A stretch of 64,000 nt of DNA, taken from assembly GCA_013152945.1 (NCBI GenBank), contig JAADFL010000212.1:1-64000 (forward strand), written 5' to 3'. The notes below the pieces were generated by a model. It ran no database searches. It worked only from the letters and a program-made list of their open reading frames with translations, and had not been told where the DNA came from. Shown here in pieces: positions 1 through 8,868 of the stretch. A program made the position numbers and the translations under genes. The stretch's first letter is position 1. The number at the start of each line of letters is the position of its first letter. This DNA is from Deltaproteobacteria bacterium (GTDB taxonomy: Bacteria > Myxococcota_A > JAADFL01).

Positions 1-34
1 AAAAGGGGAAAAGGTGAGATTATGGTACTTATGA

Positions 35-1177
35 TCAGGTCTTCAGGATTTCCCTGCTGATTATTATCCGCTGGATTTCGCTCGTTCCCTCTACGATCCT
101 TAATAATCTTGCCTCCCTGTACATGCGTTCGATGGGCAGATCCTGCATGTAACCCATGCCGCCGAATATCTGGACTGCCTTGTCTGCGACTCTGCCGACT
201 GCCTCGGTTGAGAATAATTTGGCTGCCGATGCCTCGAACCTGGCGTCTTGGTGCTGGTCCACGAGCCAGGCCGCATTATACGCAGCTAACCTGGAAAGGT
301 GAATATCCACGGCCATATCGGCCAGCATGAACTGAATGGCCTGGAATTTTGCTATCGGCCTTCCGAATTGGACCCTGCTGTTTGCCCAGGCCTTTGTCTC
401 GTCAAGCAGCCTTTGGGCCAGGCCGACAGCGGCCGCGCCGAGCACCACCCGCCCGTGGTTCAGTGTTTCGAGCGCTATTTTTAGACCCTGGCCCGGCTCA
501 CCTATAATGTTTTCAGCCGGAATTTCACAATTTTCGAATACCAATTCTCCCTGGTGGTAACCGCCCGGCCCCATGGTTTTCATGATTCGCTGAACCCTGA
601 ATCCGGGTGTGTCGGTTTCGATTACGAATGCACTCATTCCCTTGTGACCTGCATCGGGATCGGTCATTGCCATGACAGTGAGAACATGAGCTTCCGGGCC
701 GTTCGTGATGAAGTGCTTGATTCCATTCAAAACATAATGGTCACCCTTCTTTTCTGCAGTGGTCTTTACCGCCGATGCATCCGAACCTGCCTCTGGCTCG
801 GTCAAGGCAAAAGCTCCGATCCACTCGCCGCTTGCGAGTTTAGGCAAGAACTTCTTCTTTTGCTCCTCTGTTCCGCGGTTTATGATGGCCTTTGCACCTA
901 TACCGTTGTTGGTTATCAGGACTCCTCTGAAGGCCGAGTGGGCCCTGCCCAACTCTTCAAGTACCACGGAAGTTGCGAGACAATTCAACCCAAGGCCGTC
1001 GTAATCAGCAGGTATCACCATTCCGAAAAGACCGAGACGTCTCATCTCGGCCATTATTCTGTCAGGAACTTTGTCGTGTTCATCAACCTCCCGTTCCGCC
1101 GGGATGAGTATTTCGTCCACGAAACGCCGGATAGTCTTTTTCAGTTCAATGGTTTCTTCGGGAATATTGAAATTCAT
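35..1177 (-). CDS. Acyl-CoA dehydrogenase (FAD-dependent)
   Basis: 380 aa, the normal length for a short/medium-chain acyl-CoA dehydrogenase, which oxidises an acyl-CoA to the trans-2-enoyl-CoA and passes electrons to ETF. Both family signatures are visible: [15 protein letters not shown] near residue 120 and [20 protein letters not shown] near residue 340. The catalytic base is Glu363 in the [10 protein letters not shown] motif, the position used by short-chain/butyryl-type enzymes. The ATG at 1177 has GGAGAGG just upstream. The gene is divergent from the NuoE/F/HoxU/AOR operon, and the pair may serve related carboxylic acid or amino-acid degradation, but that is inference. Chain-length specificity cannot be read from the sequence. 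No ETF genes are in the window. Confidence 0.95.
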   Translation of the reverse strand: MNFNIPEETIELKKTIRRFVDEILIPAEREVDEHDKVPDRIMAEMRRLGLFGMVIPADYDGLGLNCLATSVVLEELGRAHSAFRGVLITNNGIGAKAIINRGTEEQKKKFLPKLASGEWIGAFALTEPEAGSDASAVKTTAEKKGDHYVLNGIKHFITNGPEAHVLTVMAMTDPDAGHKGMSAFVIETDTPGFRVQRIMKTMGPGGYHQGELVFENCEIPAENIIGEPGQGLKIALETLNHGRVVLGAAAVGLAQRLLDETKAWANSRVQFGRPIAKFQAIQFMLADMAVDIHLSRLAAYNAAWLVDQHQDARFEASAAKLFSTEAVGRVADKAVQIFGGMGYMQDLPIERMYREARLLRIVEGTSEIQRIIISREILKT

Positions 1178-1320
1178 GCCCCTCTCCTTTCCTGGTTTTA
1201 TTTTCTACCTGATATTTAGTCTCCTGTCAGGATATTTTTATTAAAAGATAGGCTAAAAAAAGATCTCTTGCAGGTTGCTTGTTTTCCCTGTGACATATTT
1301 CCGACAATAGCCTGACGTAA

Positions 1321-1350
1321 TTGACATGCAATTGTAAGCATGGTGATATT
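1321..1350 (+). promoter_or_regulatory. Putative sigma-70 promoter of the NuoEF/AOR operon
   Basis: A perfect -35 box TTGACA lies at 1321-1326. It is followed by GATATT at 1345-1350 (4 of 6 matches, spacer 18) or by TGATAT one base earlier (spacer 17). It sits 27 bp before the GTG start at 1377, in the 199-bp region divergent from the acyl-CoA dehydrogenase. The -35 is strong and the -10 is weak, so an activator may be needed. Confidence 0.45.
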
Positions 1351-1376
1351 GCCTTGTTGATTGCGGAGGTGCCGGT

Positions 1377-1931
1377 GTGGAAGTTGATGCAGATGCGGAG
1401 AAAAAAGAGAAAGCAAAGGTAAAAGAGATTTTATCCAATGCTCCCAAAAGCGCCAATCTGATCAACATGCTGTTAAAGATACAAGAGGCAATCGGGTACC
1501 TGCCAAGGCACGCCATACAATCGATGGCCGAATTTGCAGGACTGACAGAGAGTAATGTATATGGCGTTGCCACGTTTTACAACAGGTTCAGGTTCGTGCC
1601 GCCGGGAAGGCATCATATCCAGGTTTGCCTTGGAACCGCCTGCCACGTCAAAGGCGGTGAAATAGTTCTGCAATCCTTTGAGAGAAATCTCGGGATAGAC
1701 GAAGGAGGCGTGACTCCTGATCGCGAGGCATCTCTTGAAAGAGTGGCTTGCGTGGGTTGTTGTACCCTTGCGCCCGTGGTTGTCATGGACGGCAAGGTGG
1801 AGGGCAAGGTGTCTCCGACGAAAGTTGATGGAATTACTTTGAAGATAAAGATGGAGAAAGAGAAGATGGCAAAAGAAGAGGGGGCCGGGGAAGGCGGAGG
1901 CCGGCCTCTTTCAGGAGAACAACAGGCTTGA
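1377..1931 (+). CDS. nuoE: NuoE-like [2Fe-2S] subunit (NADH dehydrogenase 24 kDa type)
   Basis: 184 aa thioredoxin-fold [2Fe-2S] protein. The four cluster ligands are Cys84 and Cys89 (CLGTAC) and Cys125 and Cys129 (CVGCC), in the usual CX4C...CX3C arrangement. An N-terminal helical region precedes them, with GVATFYNRF typical of NuoE/HoxE/HndA. The GTG start at 1377 is chosen because GGAGGT lies at 1365-1370. The C-terminal ~35 residues are charged and glycine-rich and beyond the family core. This is the first gene of a NuoE-NuoF-HoxU-like-AOR operon, so it most likely belongs to the NAD(H)-reactive diaphorase part of an aldehyde oxidoreductase complex rather than to respiratory complex I; no other complex I subunits are present. 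Confidence 0.92.
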   Translation: MEVDADAEKKEKAKVKEILSNAPKSANLINMLLKIQEAIGYLPRHAIQSMAEFAGLTESNVYGVATFYNRFRFVPPGRHHIQVCLGTACHVKGGEIVLQSFERNLGIDEGGVTPDREASLERVACVGCCTLAPVVVMDGKVEGKVSPTKVDGITLKIKMEKEKMAKEEGAGEGGGRPLSGEQQA

Positions 1932-1958
1932 TAGAGCCTTCCCGGAAAGGAAGAACAG

Positions 1959-3929
1959 TTGTCCAACAAGGTGCTTGAGGAACTGAAGATAAAGGGCGAT
2001 GAAGCCTGCGGTTGTTTCAGGAGGGAAACCGCATCATACATCAAAGTGGGCGCTGCAACCTGTGGGAGGTCTGCAGGAGCACTGGAGGTCCTGGATGCCT
2101 TCAGGGAGGCGGCCAGGGAAAACTCTGTAAAGGTAACCATTTCCGAGGTCGGGTGTATGGGTCATTGTTATGCGGAACCAATGGTCGAAGTCAGGAAACC
2201 CGGGTGGCCGCCCATATTGTACGGTTATTTCACACCAGGGAAAGCAAAGGCCCTGATCAAGAGATTCTTCCTGGATGATGACCCTGGCCTTGAATGGGCC
2301 ATGGGCGCTATGGAACGAAACGACCTGATACCATCAGTATTGGATACTCCGAGGTTCGGCAAGGAGTACAGGGCGGTCTTGAAACGCTGTGGCAGAATCG
2401 ATCCGGAGAACATGTATCAGTACATAGCGAACGGCGGGTATGAAGGCCTGGCCAAATCCCTTGAGATGGGGCCGGACGAGGTGATATCCGTTATAGATAA
2501 ATCAGGTCTACGCGGTCTTGGCGGCGCAGGGTTCCCAACAGGTAAAAAATGGAAAATCTGCAAGATGCAGAAGGCTGATGCACACTATGTCGTTTGCAAT
2601 GCAGACGAGGGTGATCCCGGCGCATTCATGGACAGGACCTTGCTCGAGAGTGATCCTCATTCCATCCTGGAGGGATTGATGATCGCCGGCTTTGCAATAG
2701 GTGCAAAAAAAGGCTTGTTCTACGTAAGGAACGAGTATCCCCTCGCAGTCGAGAGAATCGAAAAGGCTATTGAAAATGCGCGGAACAACAAAATATTGGG
2801 AGATGGTGTTCTTGGAAGCGATTTTTCATTTGAGGTAGAAGTGATCCAAGGTGCGGGCGCATTTGTGTGTGGTGAAGAGACCGCGCTTATAGCAAGTCTC
2901 GAAGGTAATAGGGGAATGCCCAGGCCCAGGCCGCCTTTCCCGGCACAGGCAGGGGTCTTCGGCAAGCCGACTGTCGTCAACAATGTAAAGACCCTTGCAA
3001 ACGTGTCTTACATCATGCGTGGAGGAGCGGAACGCTTTGCCTCGGTGGGAACCGGGAGCAGCAAGGGAACCGCTCTCTTTGCACTTGCAGGAAAAATAAG
3101 GAATCCCGGGCTGGTGGAAATTCCCATGGGCACCTCATTGAGGGAAATAGTAATGGAAATCGGAGGAGGTGTGCCCCCTGTAGTAAAGGCATCCGAGCTT
3201 GCCGGGTCTGTTCCGAAGAGGGTTGAGAAAAAGTTCAAGGGAGTCCAGATTGGAGGACCTTCCGGCGGGTGCCTGAATGAGGATTTGTTGGATACGCCGG
3301 TGGATTTCGACAGTCTTCAATCTTCGGGCGCCATGATGGGTTCCGGCGGGATGGTGATACTGGACGAGGACAATTGCGCGGTTGCAACTGCGAAGTTTTT
3401 CCTTCAGTTCACGCAAAAGGAGTCGTGTGGAAAGTGCACTTTTTGCAGAATCGGCACAAAGCACATGTTGGACATTCTCGAAAAATTTGCAAAGGGGCAA
3501 GGTTCAGAACAGGACCTGGAAAACCTGGAATCCTTGGCACGTGATGTCTCCATGGGTTCTCTTTGCAACCTGGGCAAGACAGCGCCCAACCCGATATTAA
3601 GCACTCTGCGATATTGCAAGGACGAATACAGGGCCCACTTCGAGGAAAAACGCTGCCCATCGATGGAATGCCAGGATCTCATTGCATATTACATCGATCC
3701 GAAATTGTGCCAGAAGACTTGCGACGCCTGTGTTGGAAGTTGTCCGACCGAGGCCATCTTTACGAGACCCGACGGCATCAAGGCCATAGAACAGGAAAAG
3801 TGCGTAAAGTGTGATTCCTGCATTCAGGCTTGCCCACCACAGTACGACGCCATATACAAGGTTTCTCCCATAGATGATTTGCCGGAGGAAGCAAAGAATG
3901 CTGCGCCTGTACAGGATGGGAAAACATGA
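1959..3929 (+). CDS. nuoF: NuoF/HydB-like NADH- and FMN-binding iron-sulfur subunit
   Basis: 656 aa, the long NuoF form found in bifurcating hydrogenases, formate dehydrogenases and AOR/Bam complexes. Domains in order: an N-terminal thioredoxin-like [2Fe-2S] domain (Cys35, Cys66, Cys70); the FMN/NADH domain with GAGFPTGKKW, NADEGDPGAFMDR and GAGAFVCGEETALIASLEG; the N3-type cluster motif ESCGKCTFCRIG; and a C-terminal pair of ferredoxin-like clusters. The first C-terminal motif is unusual, CX3CX2CX3CP (CQKTCDACVGSCP) instead of CX2CX2CX3CP; the second is near standard. In the N3 motif Phe replaces the usual Pro. The TTG start at 1959 is preceded by GGAAAGGA. The gene overlaps the next by ATGA. 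It is inferred to carry NAD(P)H electrons to or from the AOR. Confidence 0.93.
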   Translation: MSNKVLEELKIKGDEACGCFRRETASYIKVGAATCGRSAGALEVLDAFREAARENSVKVTISEVGCMGHCYAEPMVEVRKPGWPPILYGYFTPGKAKALIKRFFLDDDPGLEWAMGAMERNDLIPSVLDTPRFGKEYRAVLKRCGRIDPENMYQYIANGGYEGLAKSLEMGPDEVISVIDKSGLRGLGGAGFPTGKKWKICKMQKADAHYVVCNADEGDPGAFMDRTLLESDPHSILEGLMIAGFAIGAKKGLFYVRNEYPLAVERIEKAIENARNNKILGDGVLGSDFSFEVEVIQGAGAFVCGEETALIASLEGNRGMPRPRPPFPAQAGVFGKPTVVNNVKTLANVSYIMRGGAERFASVGTGSSKGTALFALAGKIRNPGLVEIPMGTSLREIVMEIGGGVPPVVKASELAGSVPKRVEKKFKGVQIGGPSGGCLNEDLLDTPVDFDSLQSSGAMMGSGGMVILDEDNCAVATAKFFLQFTQKESCGKCTFCRIGTKHMLDILEKFAKGQGSEQDLENLESLARDVSMGSLCNLGKTAPNPILSTLRYCKDEYRAHFEEKRCPSMECQDLIAYYIDPKLCQKTCDACVGSCPTEAIFTRPDGIKAIEQEKCVKCDSCIQACPPQYDAIYKVSPIDDLPEEAKNAAPVQDGKT

Positions 3930-4588
3930 ATAACAAAGTCAAGATAAATATAGACGGCAAGGAAATACAGGCTGAAGCAGGAAGCAGTTTACTTCAGGCG
4001 GCCCTTGACAACGATATTTACATTCCCCACCTGTGTTACCTCGACGGCATGAAAGAACCCCATGCCGGCTGCAGGCTCTGTTTCGTGGAAGTCAAGGGAT
4101 TGCCGGGACCTGTCACGTCCTGTACCACCAAGGTTGAAGACAACATGGTGGTAAGAACACACAGCCCGGACGTGGATCGGCTGGTGAAGCACGCCTATGA
4201 GTTGATAATCTCAACACACCCCATTGTGTGTAAAACATGCCCTGCAAACAGGAGTTGTGCGCTCCAAGACATGGCAAAAGAATTAAGGCTGCCTTTAAAA
4301 CCCGGAAAGCTGAATAAAATTCTCCCTGATTACCCGATAGATGACTCTCACCCGCTTTTCATCCTGGATCCTAACCTTTGTGTCCTTTGTGGGAAATGCG
4401 TGTTTGTTTGTAACGAAGTCGAGGGAGCAAGGGCCTTGGAGTTTTTGTTCCGCGGGATATCAATGAGGATCGGCACGGCCGCCGGTCTGCCGTTGGCGGA
4501 ATCGACATGTACTGGATGCCTGAAATGCGTGGATGTCTGCCCTGTGGGCGCACTGTCGAGAAAAGCGAATCAAGTGCAGGCCGGATAA
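3926..4588 (+). CDS. HoxU/NuoG N-terminal-like iron-sulfur electron-transfer subunit
   Basis: 220 aa, equivalent to the N-terminal part of NuoG or to HoxU. Visible cluster sites: plant-type [2Fe-2S] ligands Cys37, Cys49, Cys52 and Cys66; a His-Cys3 [4Fe-4S] site His98, Cys102, Cys105 and Cys111; and two ferredoxin-like [4Fe-4S] sites at Cys152/155/158/162 and Cys195/198/201/205. There is no molybdopterin or hydrogenase domain, so the catalytic module must be separate; the next gene, an AOR, is the obvious partner. It starts inside the ATGA overlap with nuoF (translational coupling). The function, an electron wire between the flavin subunit and AOR, is inferred from family and operon. Confidence 0.9.
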   Translation: MNNKVKINIDGKEIQAEAGSSLLQAALDNDIYIPHLCYLDGMKEPHAGCRLCFVEVKGLPGPVTSCTTKVEDNMVVRTHSPDVDRLVKHAYELIISTHPIVCKTCPANRSCALQDMAKELRLPLKPGKLNKILPDYPIDDSHPLFILDPNLCVLCGKCVFVCNEVEGARALEFLFRGISMRIGTAAGLPLAESTCTGCLKCVDVCPVGALSRKANQVQAG

Positions 4589-4715
4589 TCGGATCCTGCC
4601 CGTTTTTTATTGATTCAAGGCATTGGGTTGTGGCCGGGATTTCCAGTTTGATGTTTTCCGCAAGGCGTCTTTGTTGTTATCCTGCTTGCTGCTTTTTGGA
4701 GGAGCAACAGCCTGA

Positions 4716-6413
4716 ATGCGATTGCTTTCAATCAATGTCGATGATGAATCGAGTGATGTATTGTTCATTGTGCAGGCCCGGACCGTGGGACCTGTGGAAC
4801 TGTTCCTGAAAAGAGGGCGTTTCGATTCAACATTGTTGGGCCTGGGACCATTGCACACGTCTGGTTTGCCCGGGTCCCACCGGCTCGTGATATGCGGCAT
4901 GTCCGGCTTGACTTTAAGCCCCTATATTTCAACCTTGGGTTCAGTCGGTCAGGGCCTGTCCGGCCTTGACTTGGATGCCGTGGAACTTACAGGTAAGGCT
5001 CGAGTTTTGTCGATGATTTACATATCAAAGAACGGACACAAGGTCATGCCGCTCGATTCAAAATGGTTTCGCCATGTTCGGGGAACAAGAGGCCTGCTGG
5101 AAAAGGCGCTGTCAAGGGCCGAACACGAAGGGGCCTGGGCCCTGGCTGTTGGATCCGGCGCGCGGGTTTCGGCTTTTGGTTCAGTTGCTGGGCGTTCCTT
5201 TTACAATGACTCGATTTCATGGGCCGGTCGGGGAGGTCTCGGAACCAGGTTGCTGAAAGAGCACAACATAGCTGCAATCTTGCTTGATGCGCCCGGAAGC
5301 GCTGTAAAGGCAGTGCCCATGCGGCCTGGTGGAAAGGATTTCCTGTTCGATCCAAGGCTTTCAGCCAAGGGCACTCTTGTGGCCAATCTCGAAGGTCTGG
5401 GTGATAGGGCCTTGTGTATCAATGCCATGAGCGCAAAATTCTCCAGGAAGGAGCGAAGCCGCATATTCGAGGACTTGTTGAAGCCGGGTATGTTGCGGGA
5501 TGAAAATGAAAAGGGTGGTATGTCAAGGGGAAGGAGTTGTGGCGAGGTTTGTCAAATCGCATGCCGTAGAGAAATAGGTGGAGCCAGGGTGGATTTTCAG
5601 CCTTTCTCTTCTCTTGGACCGAACATCGGGGTATTTGGCAGGGATCATGTGCTGAGCCTTATTACGGCATGCGATTATCATGGTTTCGACGCAGTGGAGT
5701 TGGGAGGGCTTATTGCCTGGGAACTTGAAAGAACAAGTGTTTTGAACGATTCGGCGTCTTTCGAGGAAATTAGGGATCGCCAGGAAGAATGTTATAAAAC
5801 AGCTTTGTCATTGATTTCAGACATTGGGTCCGGGAAGAGGATGGATTTGGCAGCGGGGCTTGCTGCGGCAGCCTCCGACAGCCGGGATAGGGACAAGGCG
5901 CTTTTCCTGTCCAATGCTCGCGGCGGAGGAATAGCTCCATTGCAGTACTGGTCTCCCGGTGTCCTGGCACCGGTAGCGCCTCAAGGCAGGTACCATACAT
6001 ATTTTGGGACCGATTTTATTCCGCCCTTCGAGCTGGGAAGATTGTGTAGCGAGAGGTCTGCAATTGAACTTGCCTTGGACGACCTCGGGCTGTGCCGCTT
6101 CCAGCAGGAATGGGCGGAAGAGCAGCTCGAGGAATTGGGCCTGCTATATGGCAAGGAGGATGAGAACATTTTCAAGCTCCATGCACGAATGTCCAAAGAG
6201 CTGATCGAGAGAACCTCTCCCTTACCGTGGGCCACTGCACGTGCAGCAGAGATGATCAAGGGGCACCTTGAATCCTGGAAAGATGAAGAGCGCGGATTTG
6301 AAGGAGAGGATCTGTCCAAGTGGACCGACCTTTTTGAAAAGGATCCGATGTCAGCCTCCATATCCTATTGGCAGGAGTTGAAAAAGGGCATGGAAGAGAC
6401 GATGATTATTTAA
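4716..6413 (+). CDS. Aldehyde:ferredoxin oxidoreductase family protein (tungsten/molybdopterin)
   Basis: 565 aa, slightly short for the AOR family (about 600). The [4Fe-4S] ligands are clear: Cys275, Cys279 and Cys283 (CX3CX3C) and Cys460 in the DDLGLCRF motif. WAGRGGLGTRLL at about 169-180 matches the pterin-binding GRGGLG segment. After that the usual GSKNLKAI element is poorly conserved, so this is a divergent member. GGAGGAGC lies about 10 bp before the ATG. It ends an operon with NuoE-, NuoF- and HoxU-like genes, the composition seen for NAD-linked AORs and, in expanded form, for class II benzoyl-CoA reductases (BamB family). An aldehyde/carboxylate oxidoreductase role is therefore likely; substrate and metal cannot be read. 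Confidence 0.88.
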   Translation: MRLLSINVDDESSDVLFIVQARTVGPVELFLKRGRFDSTLLGLGPLHTSGLPGSHRLVICGMSGLTLSPYISTLGSVGQGLSGLDLDAVELTGKARVLSMIYISKNGHKVMPLDSKWFRHVRGTRGLLEKALSRAEHEGAWALAVGSGARVSAFGSVAGRSFYNDSISWAGRGGLGTRLLKEHNIAAILLDAPGSAVKAVPMRPGGKDFLFDPRLSAKGTLVANLEGLGDRALCINAMSAKFSRKERSRIFEDLLKPGMLRDENEKGGMSRGRSCGEVCQIACRREIGGARVDFQPFSSLGPNIGVFGRDHVLSLITACDYHGFDAVELGGLIAWELERTSVLNDSASFEEIRDRQEECYKTALSLISDIGSGKRMDLAAGLAAAASDSRDRDKALFLSNARGGGIAPLQYWSPGVLAPVAPQGRYHTYFGTDFIPPFELGRLCSERSAIELALDDLGLCRFQQEWAEEQLEELGLLYGKEDENIFKLHARMSKELIERTSPLPWATARAAEMIKGHLESWKDEERGFEGEDLSKWTDLFEKDPMSASISYWQELKKGMEETMII

Positions 6414-6612
6414 AACGACCTGTCCTGGCTTTTTCGAACTCCCTGTTTTTCTCCCCGGGATGACAAAAGGATGCGGAAAATATTATCGGAAGCGGCTCCT
6501 TTATGTCAGTTTTTGAGTTGCACCGTTGATTCTTATTGTTAAGCTCTAAAAGGCTGGCGGCTGATAGCCGGCGCCCTTGGAGTATGCATTGGACCATGAG
6601 CACGGATTCAGG

Positions 6613-7128
6613 ATGTATCCACCAAGTATGGGCAAGCCCCAGTCGATTTGGAAGATAATGCTGTCCCATCACCCGCCTGCCATGTTCGATCGTTGCTACA
6701 AGGTGGGTTCCGTGCACATTTGCGCCCGCTGTATGGGCATCTATCCGGGCCTTGCTCTGGGCGTGGCTGTATTTTTTTGGCTTCCACCTTTTCCTGATTG
6801 GTTGGACTGGATTATACTGCTTGTCTTGCCTGTCCCGGCTCTGTTGGACTGGGCTGCATACTGGGTCTGGTCCGAGCCCGGCACGAATACACGCCGGACA
6901 TTGACGGGTGCATTGCTTGGCATTGCTGCGGCAAGAAATCTCTATCTCCACTGGCAAAACCCGTTTTGCCCCAAGGTAATAACTCAAGCGGTCTTGTTAC
7001 TGCTGGCAGCAGCAGGACTTTGGTTTTTCGGTTACAAGAGAAGGAAGAGGCTGAGTACGGCCGACCTGCTCAAAGGACAGGAGGTGAGTAATGGATCTTC
7101 GAGGCAAGAGCGTGGCGATTCTGGTTGA
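6613..7128 (+). CDS. DUF2085 family small membrane protein
   Basis: About 171 aa with a Cys/His-rich N-terminus (HHPP...C...HICARCMGIYPG) followed by roughly four hydrophobic segments. This is the pattern of the DUF2085 family, whose conserved CARCxGIYxG motif opens the first helix; function is unknown. The cysteines and histidines look like a metal- or heme-binding set on the membrane face, but that is speculation. The start is uncertain: an in-frame TTG exists at 6577, and ATG codons at 6613 and 6628 are more plausible, with GGATTCAGG just upstream of 6613. The 3' end overlaps the next gene by 38 bp, so the two are probably co-transcribed. Confidence 0.72.
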   Translation: MYPPSMGKPQSIWKIMLSHHPPAMFDRCYKVGSVHICARCMGIYPGLALGVAVFFWLPPFPDWLDWIILLVLPVPALLDWAAYWVWSEPGTNTRRTLTGALLGIAAARNLYLHWQNPFCPKVITQAVLLLLAAAGLWFFGYKRRKRLSTADLLKGQEVSNGSSRQERGDSG

Positions 7129-7621
7129 CCAGCAGTACCAGGAGATGGAAGTGTGGTATCCCTATTACAGGTTGATCGAAGAGGGCGCCGAAGTGCATCT
7201 GGTGGGGCCCGACGCCGGTGTGACATATCCTTCAAAGCTGGGTTATCCGGCAACCAGCACCCTGTCGGCCGATCAGGCTGCAAGCCGCGATTTCAACGCA
7301 GTGATTGTTCCAGGCGGCTGGAGCCCTGATTTCATGAGGCGGGACGAACGCATGATATCACTGATACAAAGCATGGCCGGCAAGGACATGGTTTTTGCAG
7401 CAATCTGTCATGGCGGCTGGATGTTATGTTGCACAAGCATCTTAAAGGGCAGGAAGGTTACAAGCTTTGTTGCGATCAAATATGACATGATAAATGCCGG
7501 GGCAACTTGGGTTGATGAGCCTTGTGTCGTGGACGGTAACATCATAACCAGTCGAAAACCGGACGACCTGCCCCTTTTTGTAAGCGAGATTATCAAGGCA
7601 ATCTCAAAACAGGTCATTTAA
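7091..7621 (+). CDS. DJ-1/PfpI superfamily protein (glutamine amidotransferase-like)
   Basis: 176 aa with the flavodoxin-like fold of the DJ-1/ThiJ/PfpI superfamily. The nucleophile elbow AICHGGW contains the expected Cys, and VIVPGGW precedes it. Close relatives are annotated as PfpI-type proteases, but the superfamily also covers deglycases, chaperones and regulators, so an enzymatic call is not safe. AGGAGG lies 6 bp before the ATG and inside the end of the DUF2085 gene, giving translational coupling. It converges on the minus-strand exporter operon with only 5 bp between them. Confidence 0.88.
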   Translation: MDLRGKSVAILVDQQYQEMEVWYPYYRLIEEGAEVHLVGPDAGVTYPSKLGYPATSTLSADQAASRDFNAVIVPGGWSPDFMRRDERMISLIQSMAGKDMVFAAICHGGWMLCCTSILKGRKVTSFVAIKYDMINAGATWVDEPCVVDGNIITSRKPDDLPLFVSEIIKAISKQVI

Positions 7622-7626
7622 AGCCG

Positions 7627-8868
7627 TTAAAGGTGGTTTTTTTTGGCCTTTGTCTTTCCAGGCTTTGCGCCGGCTTTTTTCGAGATTAGGGCTTCTGCGT
7701 CCCGAACGATTTCCCGGGCAAGATTGGAGCTTACCTGCACAAGAGATTCCAGCCTCGGGCTGGAGAGGAAATATTTTATATTATTGATTTTTGATTCACC
7801 GGTTGTAGGTTTGTTGTTCTTGGATTCGTCGTTAATGTCAGGCTTAATCTTGTAAAGATGCAACCTCGTGCCGGTTGTTTTCCCATTGTTGAAATTTATA
7901 TCCAGCACGTCTTGTCCGTTTGCCGGCATATCTGTCATGGCCCCTTGATATTTTCTTGCTCTGAGCCTGAAGAGCTTGGCAACCCAGTTGGTCGCTTCCT
8001 CGCTTTCCTCACCGGGACTCTCCTTGAAGGCCCAGTTATTGGACCTGCTGATTTCCTCTTTCTCTCCTTTCTTCTTTTTTTGCTTTTCCCTTTGGTCAAC
8101 GGATTTCATCCTGACCAGGGTTTTGCTCTTTGAGCCAACGGCTATTTGCAAGCTTTCCGCATCCTTCAACTTCGGGCCGAACGGATCTGTTTCCTTGAGT
8201 CTCGTGGCAGCCCACTTCAAACTGGATACAATGTCCGAGTCGGCTACGAATACTTCACCGGTATCCTCCAGCATGATGTACCTTCCGGCTGTTCCATAGG
8301 TCGGTTTACCGACCCTGATCTTGCGCGTCTTGGACTTGAATCGCACCTCCATGTTTCCCGTCGGCGGATCGAGACCAAGCGAGATCAATTGCTCTGATTC
8401 GGGTTTGCCGAGGGCCCGTTTTGCCTTGAGGGACGAAAAGCCGGCCAATAATTCCAATGCCTTCTTATTGCCCTTGAAGTGACTCGAAATCTTCTTTTCA
8501 CTTTTCTTTTCAATGTTTTCCTGCTTGCCGGTTGCCTTGGTATTCCTGGACGGGGTTTTTTCACCCGGTTTTACTTTTTGTTGCTGATTGTTGACATTTG
8601 CCGCCTTGGCGTTTTTTGGTTCGGGCACAGTCTTTGTCACGAAAATATCGGGGAGGCCGTCCTGCTTTTTCGCCTTGGAGACAACCACGTTGCGATTGCC
8701 TTCTTTGTAGCTGATTTCCGTTACGGGTGAGCTTTCTTTCCATACAGCCACTCTGGCCGTATCTTCAGGACCAACCTCGTTTTGCCCTGCATATTTCCAT
8801 GAATAATATGTGGCTCCCAAGGCCAGGATGAGCAAGGCCCCATGGATATACGATCCAAGCCATCTCAT
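7627..8868 (-). CDS. DUF4340-like exporter-associated protein
   Basis: 413 aa with one N-terminal membrane anchor (about residues 4-25) and a large, mostly polar extracytoplasmic part. It contains a Lys-rich linker (about residues 90-140), then beta-rich repeats such as GTAGRYIMLEDTGEVFVADS, typical of DUF4340 proteins that end GldA/GldF/GldG-type ABC loci. The start at 8868 is chosen because it makes an ATGA overlap with the GldG-like gene and has an AAAGGGGGTG sequence upstream; an open frame continues further upstream but only inside that gene. Function unknown; the partner proteins imply a role in the ABC complex. Confidence 0.72.
   Translation of the reverse strand: MRWLGSYIHGALLILALGATYYSWKYAGQNEVGPEDTARVAVWKESSPVTEISYKEGNRNVVVSKAKKQDGLPDIFVTKTVPEPKNAKAANVNNQQQKVKPGEKTPSRNTKATGKQENIEKKSEKKISSHFKGNKKALELLAGFSSLKAKRALGKPESEQLISLGLDPPTGNMEVRFKSKTRKIRVGKPTYGTAGRYIMLEDTGEVFVADSDIVSSLKWAATRLKETDPFGPKLKDAESLQIAVGSKSKTLVRMKSVDQREKQKKKKGEKEEISRSNNWAFKESPGEESEEATNWVAKLFRLRARKYQGAMTDMPANGQDVLDINFNNGKTTGTRLHLYKIKPDINDESKNNKPTTGESKINNIKYFLSSPRLESLVQVSSNLAREIVRDAEALISKKAGAKPGKTKAKKNHL

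Noticed and set aside
554-1219. 221-codon plus-strand open frame
   Set aside because: Fully antisense to the acyl-CoA dehydrogenase, which has complete family motifs; the plus-strand translation shows no recognisable domain.
1377-4588. Respiratory complex I operon
   Set aside because: Only E-, F- and truncated G-like subunits are present, followed by an AOR; no membrane or other peripheral complex I subunits occur.
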